Source: an uncultured Lachnospiraceae bacterium
GTDB taxonomy: Bacteria; Bacillota; Clostridia; Lachnospirales; Lachnospiraceae
DNA: 64,000 nucleotides
NCBI GenBank assembly: GCA_947165025.1
Contig: CAMUYQ010000010.1
Coordinates: forward strand, 20,038 to 84,037
Reading direction: 5' to 3'
Shown: positions 42,261-51,730 of the stretch, one piece after another
Layout: the number at the start of each line of letters is the position of its first letter
Numbering within the stretch: position 1 is the first letter of the stretch
Position numbers and translations under genes: made by a program
The notes under the pieces: generated by a model
Seen by the model: the letters and a program-made list of their open reading frames with translations, nothing else
What the model was told of the DNA's origin: nothing
The model's database searches: none

Positions 42261-43568
42261 TCAGATTATGACACGATCTCTGCCGCCCTGTTTTCCTTCG
42301 TACAGTTTGTCATCCGCGGCACGGATCAGATGATTGATGGCAACACCGTCCGTCTTCTCGGCAGCTCCGAACGTCATCGTAACCTTATGTATATGGCCGT
42401 CGTATTCCACCTCTTTATCGTGAAGTGCCTGGCGGATGAGCATCAGTCCGTCATATGCCTCATCTATGCCTGCGTTGACAAAAACAAGCAGAAATTCCTC
42501 TCCGCCCCATCTTGCGACAAATCCCTCGCGCTTATTCATTCCGTCATTAAGAAGATGCGCAACTTCCCTCAGCACCACGTCACCGCATTCATGACCGAAT
42601 GTGTCGTTGAACTTCTTGAAGTGGTCTATATCGCCTATCGCAACACAGTATCTGACTCCCGAATCCTCTATTGCATCAATCTTCTTCTCGGCGCTTCTCC
42701 TGTTAAACAGTCCCGTCAGAACATCACGCTCGATAAGTCGTCGAAGTGCTATCTGCAGACTGTTAAGATTCCTTCCCATCTCACCGAGTTCATCCTCGCG
42801 CTGTACAACGCTCGGATTGAGCTTTGAGTCAAGCTTGTTGTCAGCAAGATTCTTCATGAAATCGAGCATATGCTTGACGACCGTTACAAGACTGTTTGCA
42901 AATCTCAGGATGAAAAATGAAGTGATCAGTATAGCCAGCAACATGACGATTATGTTGCGGTTTACCGAACTGTTGATCCTTGATTTTAACTCAGTTGCAG
43001 GCTTTGCGACTCCGATCATTCCAAGGCATGTACTGCCGTCATCCGACATGACCGGCTCATAGTAAGCATAGTATTCGACACCGTCGATCGAGACGTTGTC
43101 GTAGAACATGGATTTATGATCGTGGTAAACGTCCTGAACGATCCTGTCACTTGCGACTCTCGTCTCCATCGAGATATCTGTCAGTCTTGTTCCGCTCTTG
43201 TCCTTAAGGGTCGTGAGCATTCTCGTATCCATCGAGAATATCGATATCTCGAGACGGCTCTTCTGCTCGATCCCGTCGATCAGATCGTACTTGTCGGAGA
43301 TGAGCGTCTCGCCCTTGTAAAGCGCAATACCGCCGTTTTCGGCAACAGCTTTGAACTCTCCCGGATATGCCTCATCAAATGCCATCCTGACCGCGAGCGC
43401 GACGTTCTTCAGATCTTCCTCGGCTTCCACTGTCATACCGTTTCTGACCGAGTTCGAGCACACCATGATCATAACGATGCCGCACACGATAAGCGGTACG
43501 AGCGTCATCATCAGAAACTCGATATAAAAAGATCTGTTTCCCTTTTTTGTCACTCTGGCAAGCTTCAT
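42261..43568 (-). CDS. Membrane diguanylate cyclase (GGDEF) with extracytoplasmic sensor
   Basis: A 435-residue protein. A first membrane helix (about 18-38), an extracytoplasmic sensor of about 160 residues, a second helix (about 205-225), a HAMP-like linker and a GGDEF domain (about 275-435). The catalytic motif is GGEEF in ARWGGEEFLLVF, with the metal site IGDIDHFKKFNDTFGH. The allosteric RxxD inhibition site is absent (KREG at that position). It probably makes c-di-GMP in response to an external signal. It overlaps the PHP gene by four bases. Confidence 0.93.
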   Translation of the reverse strand: MKLARVTKKGNRSFYIEFLMMTLVPLIVCGIVMIMVCSNSVRNGMTVEAEEDLKNVALAVRMAFDEAYPGEFKAVAENGGIALYKGETLISDKYDLIDGIEQKSRLEISIFSMDTRMLTTLKDKSGTRLTDISMETRVASDRIVQDVYHDHKSMFYDNVSIDGVEYYAYYEPVMSDDGSTCLGMIGVAKPATELKSRINSSVNRNIIVMLLAILITSFFILRFANSLVTVVKHMLDFMKNLADNKLDSKLNPSVVQREDELGEMGRNLNSLQIALRRLIERDVLTGLFNRRSAEKKIDAIEDSGVRYCVAIGDIDHFKKFNDTFGHECGDVVLREVAHLLNDGMNKREGFVARWGGEEFLLVFVNAGIDEAYDGLMLIRQALHDKEVEYDGHIHKVTMTFGAAEKTDGVAINHLIRAADDKLYEGKQGGRDRVII

Positions 43569-44326
43569 ATAATACCTCCGAAAGCGTCATATACCCTTTC
43601 ACCGTCAGTGACACGGTAGTCATCCTTCTTTGCATTAAGAAGACGCATCGCAAGATCGGCCCCATCCGACAGTCTTGTCGAAAATGCCGTTCCTCCGCCG
43701 AACAGATCCGTCGAATGCGTGTCACTTCCGCCTGTAATAAACATACCAAGTTCACGTGCATATTTCAAAGCTTTTTCATTGAATTCCATGTTGTCTGAAG
43801 GTGAATAAGGCGAAGAGTGTGTTGCGTTGACCGCCTCGATCCCGTCAACGTATTGCGGAAACAGCCTTATCTCCTTTATATAGAACGCCTCCCTGAAAGG
43901 ATGCGCATGAACAACTATCCCGCCGCCCGAATGGATGATATCAAACTGTTCTTCAACAGTCGCATCACGAAGTTCGGGATGATCATACATCCATTCAACC
44001 TCTATGCCGTATATCAGAAACTCCGTTCCGTCAAACCCTGCCTCATATCCCGTAAATACCTGAAAGTCATTTGCCTCACCCCACTCTTTTGCGCGGATCA
44101 CAGGTTCAAAAAAGCTCTCCACAAAATCATGCCAGCAAAGTTCTCTGTCGATCGCCGTATTGCCGCCCCAGTTGTGATTAGTCAGGACCATGCCGGTATA
44201 TCCGGCATCGCGGTGTGCACGTGCCATCTCGACTGCACTGTTCTTTGCGCACCGGCTTGATTCGGCCGAATGTGTATGCAGTTCGTAAAGAAACGGGTAT
44301 CCCTCAGGTGCTTTAAACTTTCTCAT
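43565..44326 (-). CDS. PHP-domain phosphoesterase
   Basis: A 253-residue cytoplasmic metalloenzyme of the PHP superfamily. Metal-binding motifs in order: ELHTHSAESS, VLTNHNWGG, FTGYEAGFDG, VVHAHPFREAF and GGSDTHS. Stand-alone PHP proteins include phosphatases acting on nucleotides or sugar phosphates; the substrate here is not readable from sequence. It overlaps both neighbours by four bases, so it is made together with the GH26-like protein and the GGDEF cyclase. Confidence 0.88.
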   Translation of the reverse strand: MRKFKAPEGYPFLYELHTHSAESSRCAKNSAVEMARAHRDAGYTGMVLTNHNWGGNTAIDRELCWHDFVESFFEPVIRAKEWGEANDFQVFTGYEAGFDGTEFLIYGIEVEWMYDHPELRDATVEEQFDIIHSGGGIVVHAHPFREAFYIKEIRLFPQYVDGIEAVNATHSSPYSPSDNMEFNEKALKYARELGMFITGGSDTHSTDLFGGGTAFSTRLSDGADLAMRLLNAKKDDYRVTDGERVYDAFGGII

Positions 44327-45747
44327 GATATGCTTCCAAGAGGCGTTTCATATCTTATGCGAAACGCCGGTTCACTTTCCATGACATAGAATTGGTTGAC
44401 TCTCCAGTCATCGCAGCCGGTCGTATGATTTTCTCCGTCAGGAGGAGTTGCAAATATCCTAAGCGGAATGCTCTTTGCACCTGAGATGTTTTCGTCAAAA
44501 AAAGCGGCCATAAGATCCACATCGGATACTCCCCGTGCCTTGTAAAACCACCTGCCGTTAAACTCAAGCATCAGGCTCAGATTCTCCTGAAGCACAGCCT
44601 CACAGAACTGAGGCGTTTTATCAAGATCGATCATGATCTCGATCCCGTCCGAATCGGTACTGCCTCCCCATCTGAGATTTGCGGGAAATCGGGCATCACC
44701 ACCGTATGAAAATGACGGCACAAAATACTCATCCGACATGATCTTCCTGTATTCATCCATTAACGGCTGACGAATACCGACAGAAGGATTGCCTTCATCT
44801 TCGCGCTCGAGTCCGAGCCGGCCGCGATCCCTGAACTGGTACATTGAAATTCCGTTAAGCCATGAGGCGTTGTTATCCCTGACAAGATCGTAATAACGGC
44901 GCACATACTCCCCCTGTTTCAGAGGGCCCGTGATATCGCCGTCAGCGTTAAATTCCGCCTGTATGAAAGGCTTCTTTCCAAACCTGTCCGAGAGTCTCTT
45001 ATATGTTCTCTCAAACCTGCCGAAAACGTCCCCGGCATCATCGATCGTGTAACTGCCACCGCCGGCCTCCGCAACGTCATACGGCCACCCGTAATGGAGC
45101 ATCAGGTATTTGTCCGCAGACCACACATCGGCCGCCTCGTAAGCAGGTGCAAACTCATCCTCGAATTCGACCTTATAATCGCCGTTTTTATCCGGCTCAT
45201 CACAAATGAGACCTGCGCAGAAAACGCACTTAACGTTCGGTGCTTCTTCCTTCATGATCCGGCTGAACCTTACGAAAAATGCAGCTATCTCTTCTCTCGA
45301 AAATCGTTTGTTGTGCGTGAACCAGTCACCATTGCACTCATGGTTCGGCCTGGCCCACATCCTTCCAAACGATGAGAGCGACTTTGCTATCTGTCTTATA
45401 TGGCTGTCATCAACCGAGCAGTCGATCGTTATGGTTAACATAATATCCTGACCATGCCGCCTGATGTCACGCATCTGCTCAAACTGCGTCCCGCCTTCGC
45501 AAAACGTCGGATAATCGTCGTACGGGTAGTCCCACGCAAAAGAGACGTCCATGTCAGCGCATGCCTCACTGATGCGCTGCGGCCACTGTTTGTCGTTCGG
45601 GTAATACGTATACATTATGTTAACCATTCTGTGCGGACGTCCGAGCACGTTCAGGATATGATCCTGACCGACATATGCTCCCCTCTCGCTCCCGTCGCCG
45701 AGATCGAGATTGCACTTCGCAGGTCCCATGTGTACGACTCTTGCCAT
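44323..45747 (-). CDS. GH26-like glycoside hydrolase without signal peptide
   Basis: A 474-residue protein with a TIM barrel in the first ~340 residues. The acid/base glutamate would be E137 in ARPNHECNGDWF and the nucleophile E265 in KPFIQAEFNADGD, the pattern of GH26 mannanases and relatives. The C-terminal ~110 residues resemble a beta-rich accessory domain (FSYGGDARFPANLRWGG...). No signal peptide or membrane helix is seen, so it appears cytoplasmic, unusual for GH26. The frame continues upstream into repeat copy E, but the ATG at 45747 has AGGAAA before it and begins the homologous region. Confidence 0.75.
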   Translation of the reverse strand: MARVVHMGPAKCNLDLGDGSERGAYVGQDHILNVLGRPHRMVNIMYTYYPNDKQWPQRISEACADMDVSFAWDYPYDDYPTFCEGGTQFEQMRDIRRHGQDIMLTITIDCSVDDSHIRQIAKSLSSFGRMWARPNHECNGDWFTHNKRFSREEIAAFFVRFSRIMKEEAPNVKCVFCAGLICDEPDKNGDYKVEFEDEFAPAYEAADVWSADKYLMLHYGWPYDVAEAGGGSYTIDDAGDVFGRFERTYKRLSDRFGKKPFIQAEFNADGDITGPLKQGEYVRRYYDLVRDNNASWLNGISMYQFRDRGRLGLEREDEGNPSVGIRQPLMDEYRKIMSDEYFVPSFSYGGDARFPANLRWGGSTDSDGIEIMIDLDKTPQFCEAVLQENLSLMLEFNGRWFYKARGVSDVDLMAAFFDENISGAKSIPLRIFATPPDGENHTTGCDDWRVNQFYVMESEPAFRIRYETPLGSIS

Positions 45748-45766
45748 ACGATTTCCTATTCTTTCC

Positions 45767-45911
45767 GACGGACCAGAACAATTTACAATTTGTTCGAAAA
45801 GGCGCTTTCGCTCCTTTCCGGACGTCACGTTACTAGACTCGTGAAAAACCTCGTCAAGTAACAACGTCCTCCAAAGCTTTTCTCACAAACAGTAAACCGT
45901 TCTGATCCGTC
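45767..45911 (+). repeat. Dispersed structured repeat, copy E
   Basis: Full member, between polC and the GH26-like gene. Arms GACGGACCAGAAC (45767-45779) and GTTCTGATCCGTC (45899-45911) pair with one C-A position that becomes G-U in the minus-strand RNA. Pairing continues inward through TTTAC/GTAAA. The core contains AAAGG-N10-CCTTT, GGACGT/ACGTCC and GTTACT/AGTAAC. Its arms are unrelated to those of copy D, although the cores are almost identical. Confidence 0.9.
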
Positions 45912-45939
45912 TCGTGCTTATATTGGTTGCAGCGTATGA

Positions 45940-48900
45940 TCACACAATATCAAACAAAGATAATTGATTAGACTTAGGGAGTCCGTCGAGCAGACCGAGC
46001 TCCGACATGTGCTCTATGACGGTTCGCGACACATGCGTTCTGTCAGCGAAATCATCCTGCGACAGGAACGGCCCGTCCTTGACGGCATCCGCCACCTGGT
46101 CGGCAGCCTTGTCACCGAGTCCGTCTATACAGTCAAGCCTCGGCATGATCCTGCCGTCAATGATACGGCAGTGATGCGCGCTTGCCTTGAAGATGTCGAT
46201 CGGCATGAACTCAAATCCTCTTGCGTACATCTCCTCGGCGATCTTCAGATCCTTGAGCGTGTTCTCATCTTTACTCTTCATCTTCTGGTTCGGATCGTCC
46301 GCCATCCTGCGGTACTTAGCGATCTCCTCACTCAGCACGCCGCGTCCCCGGCACATCGTCTCGTACGAGAATGCCGACGCACGTATCGAAAAATATGCCG
46401 CATAATATGCAAGAGGATAATTGATCTTGTAATATGCTATACGCCATGCCATCATGACATATGCAGCCGCGTGAGCTTTCGGGAACATGTACTTGATCTG
46501 TTCGCACGACCATACGTACCAGTCCGGAACTCCGTGGTCAAGCATCTCCTGCTTCCATTCGGGCCAGTCTTTGCATTTTCCCGTCGCAACCTTACCCTTT
46601 CTGACCATCTCCATGATGCTGAACGCAAGTGAGCTTTCAAGTCCCATGTTTATGAGATATGTCATGATATCATCACGTGTACATATCGCAGTCGATATCG
46701 TTGCCTTGCCTTCGGAAATGACCGTCTGTGCATTGTTCAGCCACACATCGGTTCCGTGTGACAGTCCCGAAATACGTACAAGATCCGAGAATGCTTTCGG
46801 CTTTGTATCGACAAGCATCTGTATAACGAAGTCCGTTCCGAATTCCGGAATACCGAGGCACCCCAGCGGGCATCCTCCGATATCATCCGGTTTGATCCCG
46901 AGCGCTTCGGTTGATGCGAACAGGCTCATGACAGCAGGGTCATCGAGTGCGACAGTTGTCGGATCCGTGTCTGTCAGATCCTGAAGCATTTTTATCATCG
47001 TCGGATCATCGTGTCCGAGAATATCGAGCTTTAACAGGTTGTGATCGATCGAATGATAATCAAAATGTGTCGTGATGATATCGATCGACAGATCATCGGC
47101 CGGGTGCTGTACAGGCGTGAACGTATCTATCTCTTCTCCCCTCGGCAGAACTATTATACCGCCCGGATGCTGTCCTGTCGTTCTTCTGACTCCGGTACAT
47201 CCTTTTGACAGTCTTTCGATCTCGCATTTTCTCTTCTGTACGCCGCGTTCCTCGAAGTATTTCTTGACGTAACCGTATGCCGTCTTTTCGGCGATCGTTC
47301 CGATCGTTCCCGCGCGGAACGTCTGGCCCGCACCGAATATTACCTCCGTGTACTTATGCGCTTTAGACTGATACTCACCCGAGAAGTTAAGGTCGATATC
47401 AGGCTCCTTGTCCCCCTTGAATCCGAGGAATGTTTCAAACGGAATATCAAAGCCGTCCTTTTTGAGTGGTGCGCCGCATACGGGACACGCTTTATCCGGC
47501 ATATCACATCCCGCTCTTCCGGCATAAGCTCTTACCTCTTCTGATTCAAAATCAACATAGTGGCAGTTGCTGCAATAGTAATGAGGCGGAAGCGGATTGA
47601 CCTCCGTAATACCTGCCATCGTTGCGACAAACGACGATCCTACCGATCCACGTGAGCCCACAAGGTATCCGTCTTCGTTTGACTTCCACACGAGCTTCTG
47701 GGCGATGATGTACATGACCGCGAACCCGTTTGAGATGATCGAATTCAGTTCCCTGTCAAGACGCGCCGATACCTGCGGCGGAAGATCATCACCGTATATC
47801 TGTTTTGCTTTCCTGTAGCATATATCCGTCAGTATCTTGTCCGAATCGGGAATGACCGGAGGACACTTATCGGGACGCACCGGCTCGATCTTTTCGATCA
47901 TGTCGGCAATTTTACGCGTATTTGTGACAACAACCTCGTATGCCTTGTCATAGCCGAGATAGGAAAACTCCGCGAGCATCTCTTCCGTAGTCCGAAGGAA
48001 AAGCGGTGCCTGCATGTCGGCATCTTTGAATCCTTTTCCCGCCATCAGGACACGTCTGTATACTTCATCCTCCGGATCAAGGAAATGAACATCACACGTC
48101 GCGACAACGGGTATCCCGAGTCTCTCACCGAGATCTATGATCTTTCTGTTTATGTCTTCAAGATCTCTTGCGCTCTTTATATCCTCAAAGCGTTCTTCCC
48201 TTATCATGAACTCGTTGTTGCCGTTGGGCTGTATCTCGAGATAGTCATAGAACGATGCGATCCTTATGATCTCATCCTCACTCTTTTTATTTATGATAGC
48301 CTGATACAGCTCGCCCTGTTCGCAGGCGGATCCTATAATAAGACCTTCCCTGTATTTTGTGATAAGGCTCTTCGGTATCCTCGCATGCAGATGAAAATAC
48401 TTTGAATGAGACCGGGATACGAGCCTGTAAAGGTTGATCCTTCCGGTCTCATTTTTTGCCAGAAGTATTATATGATTGCTCGGTGATTTTCTGATCTTCT
48501 CATCGGACGCGGTACACATTTCGTTAAGTTCTGCAAGAGTTGTTGCACCTTTATCGGTCATCCTCTCAACAAGCTTTAAAAAGATGTGTGCAGTTGCCTC
48601 GGCGTCATCGACTGCCCTGTGATGATTTTCGAGGGACACCTTGAAAAACCTGCAGAGATTATCAAGCTTGAACTTGGCGATCTCAGGCACGAGAAGTCGC
48701 GCCATCTGAAGGGTGTCGACATAGCTGTATTCTCTTTCGATGCCCGCTGCCTCTTCCTTGGCGCGCAGAAATCCCATGTCAAACTGCGCATTATGTGCAA
48801 CGTAGACCGCACCTTCGCAGAACTTTCGAAACTGCGTCAGTGCGTCGTTAATAAAGGGGGCATCCGCCACCATGTCATCTCTGATCCCGGTAAGCTTTTC

Positions 48901-50571
48901 AATCCTGAATGGTATCGGTTCCTTCGGATTGACGAATGTCGAGAAGCGGTCCGTGATCGCACCGTGCGATATCCTGACCGCACCTATCTCAATGATATTG
49001 TTTTCGGTCGCGGAAAATCCGGTCGTCTCAATATCAAAAACAACAAACGTATCATCGACGGTATACTCTTTGGGATTGACCGCCGCCATCGTCTCGTCGT
49101 CAACAACATAACCTTCCATTCCGTATATGACCTTGAAGTCATCCATCTTCTTGTCCCTGACGTAATGGAATGCGTCGGTGAACGCCTGCACGACGCCATG
49201 ATCGGTTATGGCAAGTGCATCGTGTCCCCAGTCATGTGCACGCTTGATTATATCCGATACGGCAGACACTCCGTCCATATCACTCATCTTCGTATGGCAG
49301 TGAAGCTCCACACGTTTGACGGCTTCCGTATCAACACGGGGAGTCCTGAAATCATGTGACTTCTTGATACCGTTTATGTAGCCGAGTGAAAGTGTGTCAT
49401 CGAATTTGTCGATGCCCGTCGTACCTTTTATCAGGATGAACGCATCATCCTTCAGGTATTCAAACAGCCTCTCCTGCTGTTCTTCCCTCGGGAATATCTT
49501 GACGTCTATCGAATCGGTAAAATCGGTCACCGAGAACATGACCATCTTCCTGCCGGTCCTTGTGTCCCTTATGACAAGATCGAATACCTGCCCGCGTACG
49601 ATGACCTCACCTATATCTCCGTCGATGTCGCATATGTTCATCGGACCTTCGGTAAAATCCTTTCCGAAGATCACATCCGGATTGGAAGACTCTTTCTTCA
49701 TGCGCTTCTTCGGCTTCTCGAACTCTTTCTTTGCAGACTCTTTCTTTACGGTCTCTTTCTTTTCTGGTTCCGTGTTTTTTAAAGTCTGCCCTGAAGATTC
49801 CGCCGCAGCGCCGATCTTCACGGGGCCGTTACTGTATATGCTGAACACGTCGTCTTCATCAAAGCTGTCGATCTTCTGTGCAATATCGACGAACTTCTCC
49901 TCCGGCATCGTGATCCCTTCACCGCCTCTTCTCTCAACTTCTCTGCTCTCATCCGGATTAGCAGCGTCCGATGAAAACTCATCGTCATGTGTCATATTGA
50001 GAGTGATCATGCGCACTTCTTCCATCATGCGCTGCTTTGAATGGATAACGCTCTTTCTCTCTTCCTTTGCTTTGTAAGAGACAGTTATCCTGAACGCGGT
50101 CTGGCATCTGTCGTTTATCGCATGATCGAGAAAATCAAGCATGTCGTCAGCCATGTCGCGGGCAAGCATCCTGTCTTCAAGACAGAACACGATAGAATTG
50201 TCATCCTCGGGAAATTCAAAATCCGCATGTGAGAAAAGATCTCCCCATGCGGGATTGATATGTGCCGCTTCAGTGATCAGGCTCCCTCTGTACTGCTTTA
50301 CTATAGCCTTTGCCGAATATGCAGGACCGAGCCTGAACCGTTCGATTATCTTGACAGAAACCTGCTGGTCCTTGTAGTACTGTTTTCTTATCCTGCGCTC
50401 CATTTCGTATATACGGTCCTTAGGGACAATATAATCACTGGACAGGTAAACATGAAGCTTGTCGCGACGCGAAGAAGAGACCAGCCTAGTTACTTTGGTC
50501 TCTTCAAGCAGTTCCCTGTCATCGTCTGATACGACAAGAGCATTGAATACGTCAAAAAATTTCTTTTCCAT
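45940..50571 (-). CDS. polC: DNA polymerase III alpha subunit, Gram-positive type PolC
   Basis: Replicative polymerase with 3'-5' proofreading, 1543 residues. An N-terminal domain and charged linker (about 240-300) precede an OB fold (about 310-400). The PHP domain (VELHCHTKMSDMDGVSA) is interrupted by a DnaQ-type exonuclease (VVFDIETTGFSATENN ... VAHNAQFDMGFL). The C-family polymerase palm has YLVGSRGSVGSSF and DIDLNFSGEYQ. A zinc-type cluster (CSNC and CPVC) and a C-terminal helix-hairpin-helix region follow. Full length and intact. It is eight bases or so after ispG. Confidence 0.98.
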   Translation of the reverse strand: MEKKFFDVFNALVVSDDDRELLEETKVTRLVSSSRRDKLHVYLSSDYIVPKDRIYEMERRIRKQYYKDQQVSVKIIERFRLGPAYSAKAIVKQYRGSLITEAAHINPAWGDLFSHADFEFPEDDNSIVFCLEDRMLARDMADDMLDFLDHAINDRCQTAFRITVSYKAKEERKSVIHSKQRMMEEVRMITLNMTHDDEFSSDAANPDESREVERRGGEGITMPEEKFVDIAQKIDSFDEDDVFSIYSNGPVKIGAAAESSGQTLKNTEPEKKETVKKESAKKEFEKPKKRMKKESSNPDVIFGKDFTEGPMNICDIDGDIGEVIVRGQVFDLVIRDTRTGRKMVMFSVTDFTDSIDVKIFPREEQQERLFEYLKDDAFILIKGTTGIDKFDDTLSLGYINGIKKSHDFRTPRVDTEAVKRVELHCHTKMSDMDGVSAVSDIIKRAHDWGHDALAITDHGVVQAFTDAFHYVRDKKMDDFKVIYGMEGYVVDDETMAAVNPKEYTVDDTFVVFDIETTGFSATENNIIEIGAVRISHGAITDRFSTFVNPKEPIPFRIEKLTGIRDDMVADAPFINDALTQFRKFCEGAVYVAHNAQFDMGFLRAKEEAAGIEREYSYVDTLQMARLLVPEIAKFKLDNLCRFFKVSLENHHRAVDDAEATAHIFLKLVERMTDKGATTLAELNEMCTASDEKIRKSPSNHIILLAKNETGRINLYRLVSRSHSKYFHLHARIPKSLITKYREGLIIGSACEQGELYQAIINKKSEDEIIRIASFYDYLEIQPNGNNEFMIREERFEDIKSARDLEDINRKIIDLGERLGIPVVATCDVHFLDPEDEVYRRVLMAGKGFKDADMQAPLFLRTTEEMLAEFSYLGYDKAYEVVVTNTRKIADMIEKIEPVRPDKCPPVIPDSDKILTDICYRKAKQIYGDDLPPQVSARLDRELNSIISNGFAVMYIIAQKLVWKSNEDGYLVGSRGSVGSSFVATMAGITEVNPLPPHYYCSNCHYVDFESEEVRAYAGRAGCDMPDKACPVCGAPLKKDGFDIPFETFLGFKGDKEPDIDLNFSGEYQSKAHKYTEVIFGAGQTFRAGTIGTIAEKTAYGYVKKYFEERGVQKRKCEIERLSKGCTGVRRTTGQHPGGIIVLPRGEEIDTFTPVQHPADDLSIDIITTHFDYHSIDHNLLKLDILGHDDPTMIKMLQDLTDTDPTTVALDDPAVMSLFASTEALGIKPDDIGGCPLGCLGIPEFGTDFVIQMLVDTKPKAFSDLVRISGLSHGTDVWLNNAQTVISEGKATISTAICTRDDIMTYLINMGLESSLAFSIMEMVRKGKVATGKCKDWPEWKQEMLDHGVPDWYVWSCEQIKYMFPKAHAAAYVMMAWRIAYYKINYPLAYYAAYFSIRASAFSYETMCRGRGVLSEEIAKYRRMADDPNQKMKSKDENTLKDLKIAEEMYARGFEFMPIDIFKASAHHCRIIDGRIMPRLDCIDGLGDKAADQVADAVKDGPFLSQDDFADRTHVSRTVIEHMSELGLLDGLPKSNQLSLFDIV

Positions 50572-50580
50572 TACAGATCG

Positions 50581-51633
50581 TCATTCCCAGTTATCAAGTT
50601 CACTCTTAAGTGTGGCAAGCAGTTCTTTCTCGGGAACCTTGCGAATTATCTCGCCCTTTTTTATGAGAAGGCCTTCGTTGATCCCTCCGGCTATTCCGAT
50701 GTCCGCCTCTTTTGCCTCACCGGGTCCGTTCACTACACACCCCATCACGGCAACTTTGATATCGAGATCATATCCGGCGACAAGCTTTTCCACATCGTTC
50801 GCAAGAGATATAAGATCGATCTTTGTCCTTCCGCATGTCGGACATGATACTACGTCTATACCGCCGCTTCTGAGCCCGAGACTCTTTAATATGAGCCTGG
50901 CACTTATGACCTCTTCCACCGGATCTCCTGTCAGTGATACACGTATCGTGTCACCGATTCCCTGCGACAGTATCACACCGATCCCGACCGCTGACTTGAT
51001 GTTTCCCGAATGAAGGGTTCCGGATTCCGTGATACCGACATGGAGCGGATAAGGGCAAACAGGTGCGATCTCACGGTGGGCGTCTATCGACATAAGAACA
51101 TCCGACGACTTGATCGACACAACGATATTATCATATCCGAATGACTCGATCATGTGCACTTTATCAAGCGCGGATTCCACTATACCCTTTGCCGTGACCC
51201 CGTTGTATTTCTCGACGAGTTCCTTCTCAAGGGATCCGCTGTTGACTCCCACACGAATCGGTATATCTCTTTCTTTGGCAGCGTCAACGACAGCTTTGAG
51301 ATTATCTTTCCCTCCGATGTTTCCGGGATTGATCCTGATCTTATCAACACCGTTCTCAATGGCCGCAAGCGCCATCTTATGATCGAAGTGGATGTCCCCG
51401 ACAACGGGGATCGAAACATTTGCTTTTATCTCGCGTATCGCCTTTGCGGCTTCAATTGTCGGAACAGTGACTCTTACGATATCACAGCCCGCCTCTTCAA
51501 GACGCCTGATCTGCTCTATTGTAGCCTTCGCATCTTCCGTCCTTGTATTTGTCATTGACTGGATCAGGACGGGATTGCCTCCGCCGATCACACGGTCTCC
51601 TATCTTTATAACCTTTGTATTGTCCCTGTACAT
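50581..51633 (-). CDS. ispG: 4-hydroxy-3-methylbut-2-enyl diphosphate synthase
   Basis: Penultimate enzyme of the MEP isoprenoid pathway, an iron-sulfur protein of 350 residues. The TIM barrel starts VLIQSMTNTRTEDAKAT. The [4Fe-4S] ligands are in VSCPTCGRT and VMGCVVNGPGEAKEADIG. With dxr at 58498 and uppS at 60491, it shows that undecaprenyl carrier is built from the MEP route. AGGG precedes the ATG. Confidence 0.97.
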   Translation of the reverse strand: MYRDNTKVIKIGDRVIGGGNPVLIQSMTNTRTEDAKATIEQIRRLEEAGCDIVRVTVPTIEAAKAIREIKANVSIPVVGDIHFDHKMALAAIENGVDKIRINPGNIGGKDNLKAVVDAAKERDIPIRVGVNSGSLEKELVEKYNGVTAKGIVESALDKVHMIESFGYDNIVVSIKSSDVLMSIDAHREIAPVCPYPLHVGITESGTLHSGNIKSAVGIGVILSQGIGDTIRVSLTGDPVEEVISARLILKSLGLRSGGIDVVSCPTCGRTKIDLISLANDVEKLVAGYDLDIKVAVMGCVVNGPGEAKEADIGIAGGINEGLLIKKGEIIRKVPEKELLATLKSELDNWE

Positions 51634-51730
51634 TAAGATTGCCCTATATTGTGTGTTTTTGGCACTTTTTACGGCTATTTGCCCAATATGATGTGTCCGT
51701 ATTTGAGTTTACCAAGTCCGGCCTAAATAG

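Noticed and set aside
45748..45864. N-terminal extension of the GH26-like frame
   Set aside because: The extension is translated repeat copy E sequence; a ribosome site and the start of homology favour the ATG at 45747.
19350..45911. Repeats as a CRISPR array or as insertion sequences
   Set aside because: Copies are kilobases apart with no spacers, and none encodes a transposase. A MITE origin remains possible but target-site duplications are not evident.
48586..49359. Plus-strand open frame of 257 codons
   Set aside because: Lies entirely within polC on the opposite strand, over the exonuclease and PHP regions.
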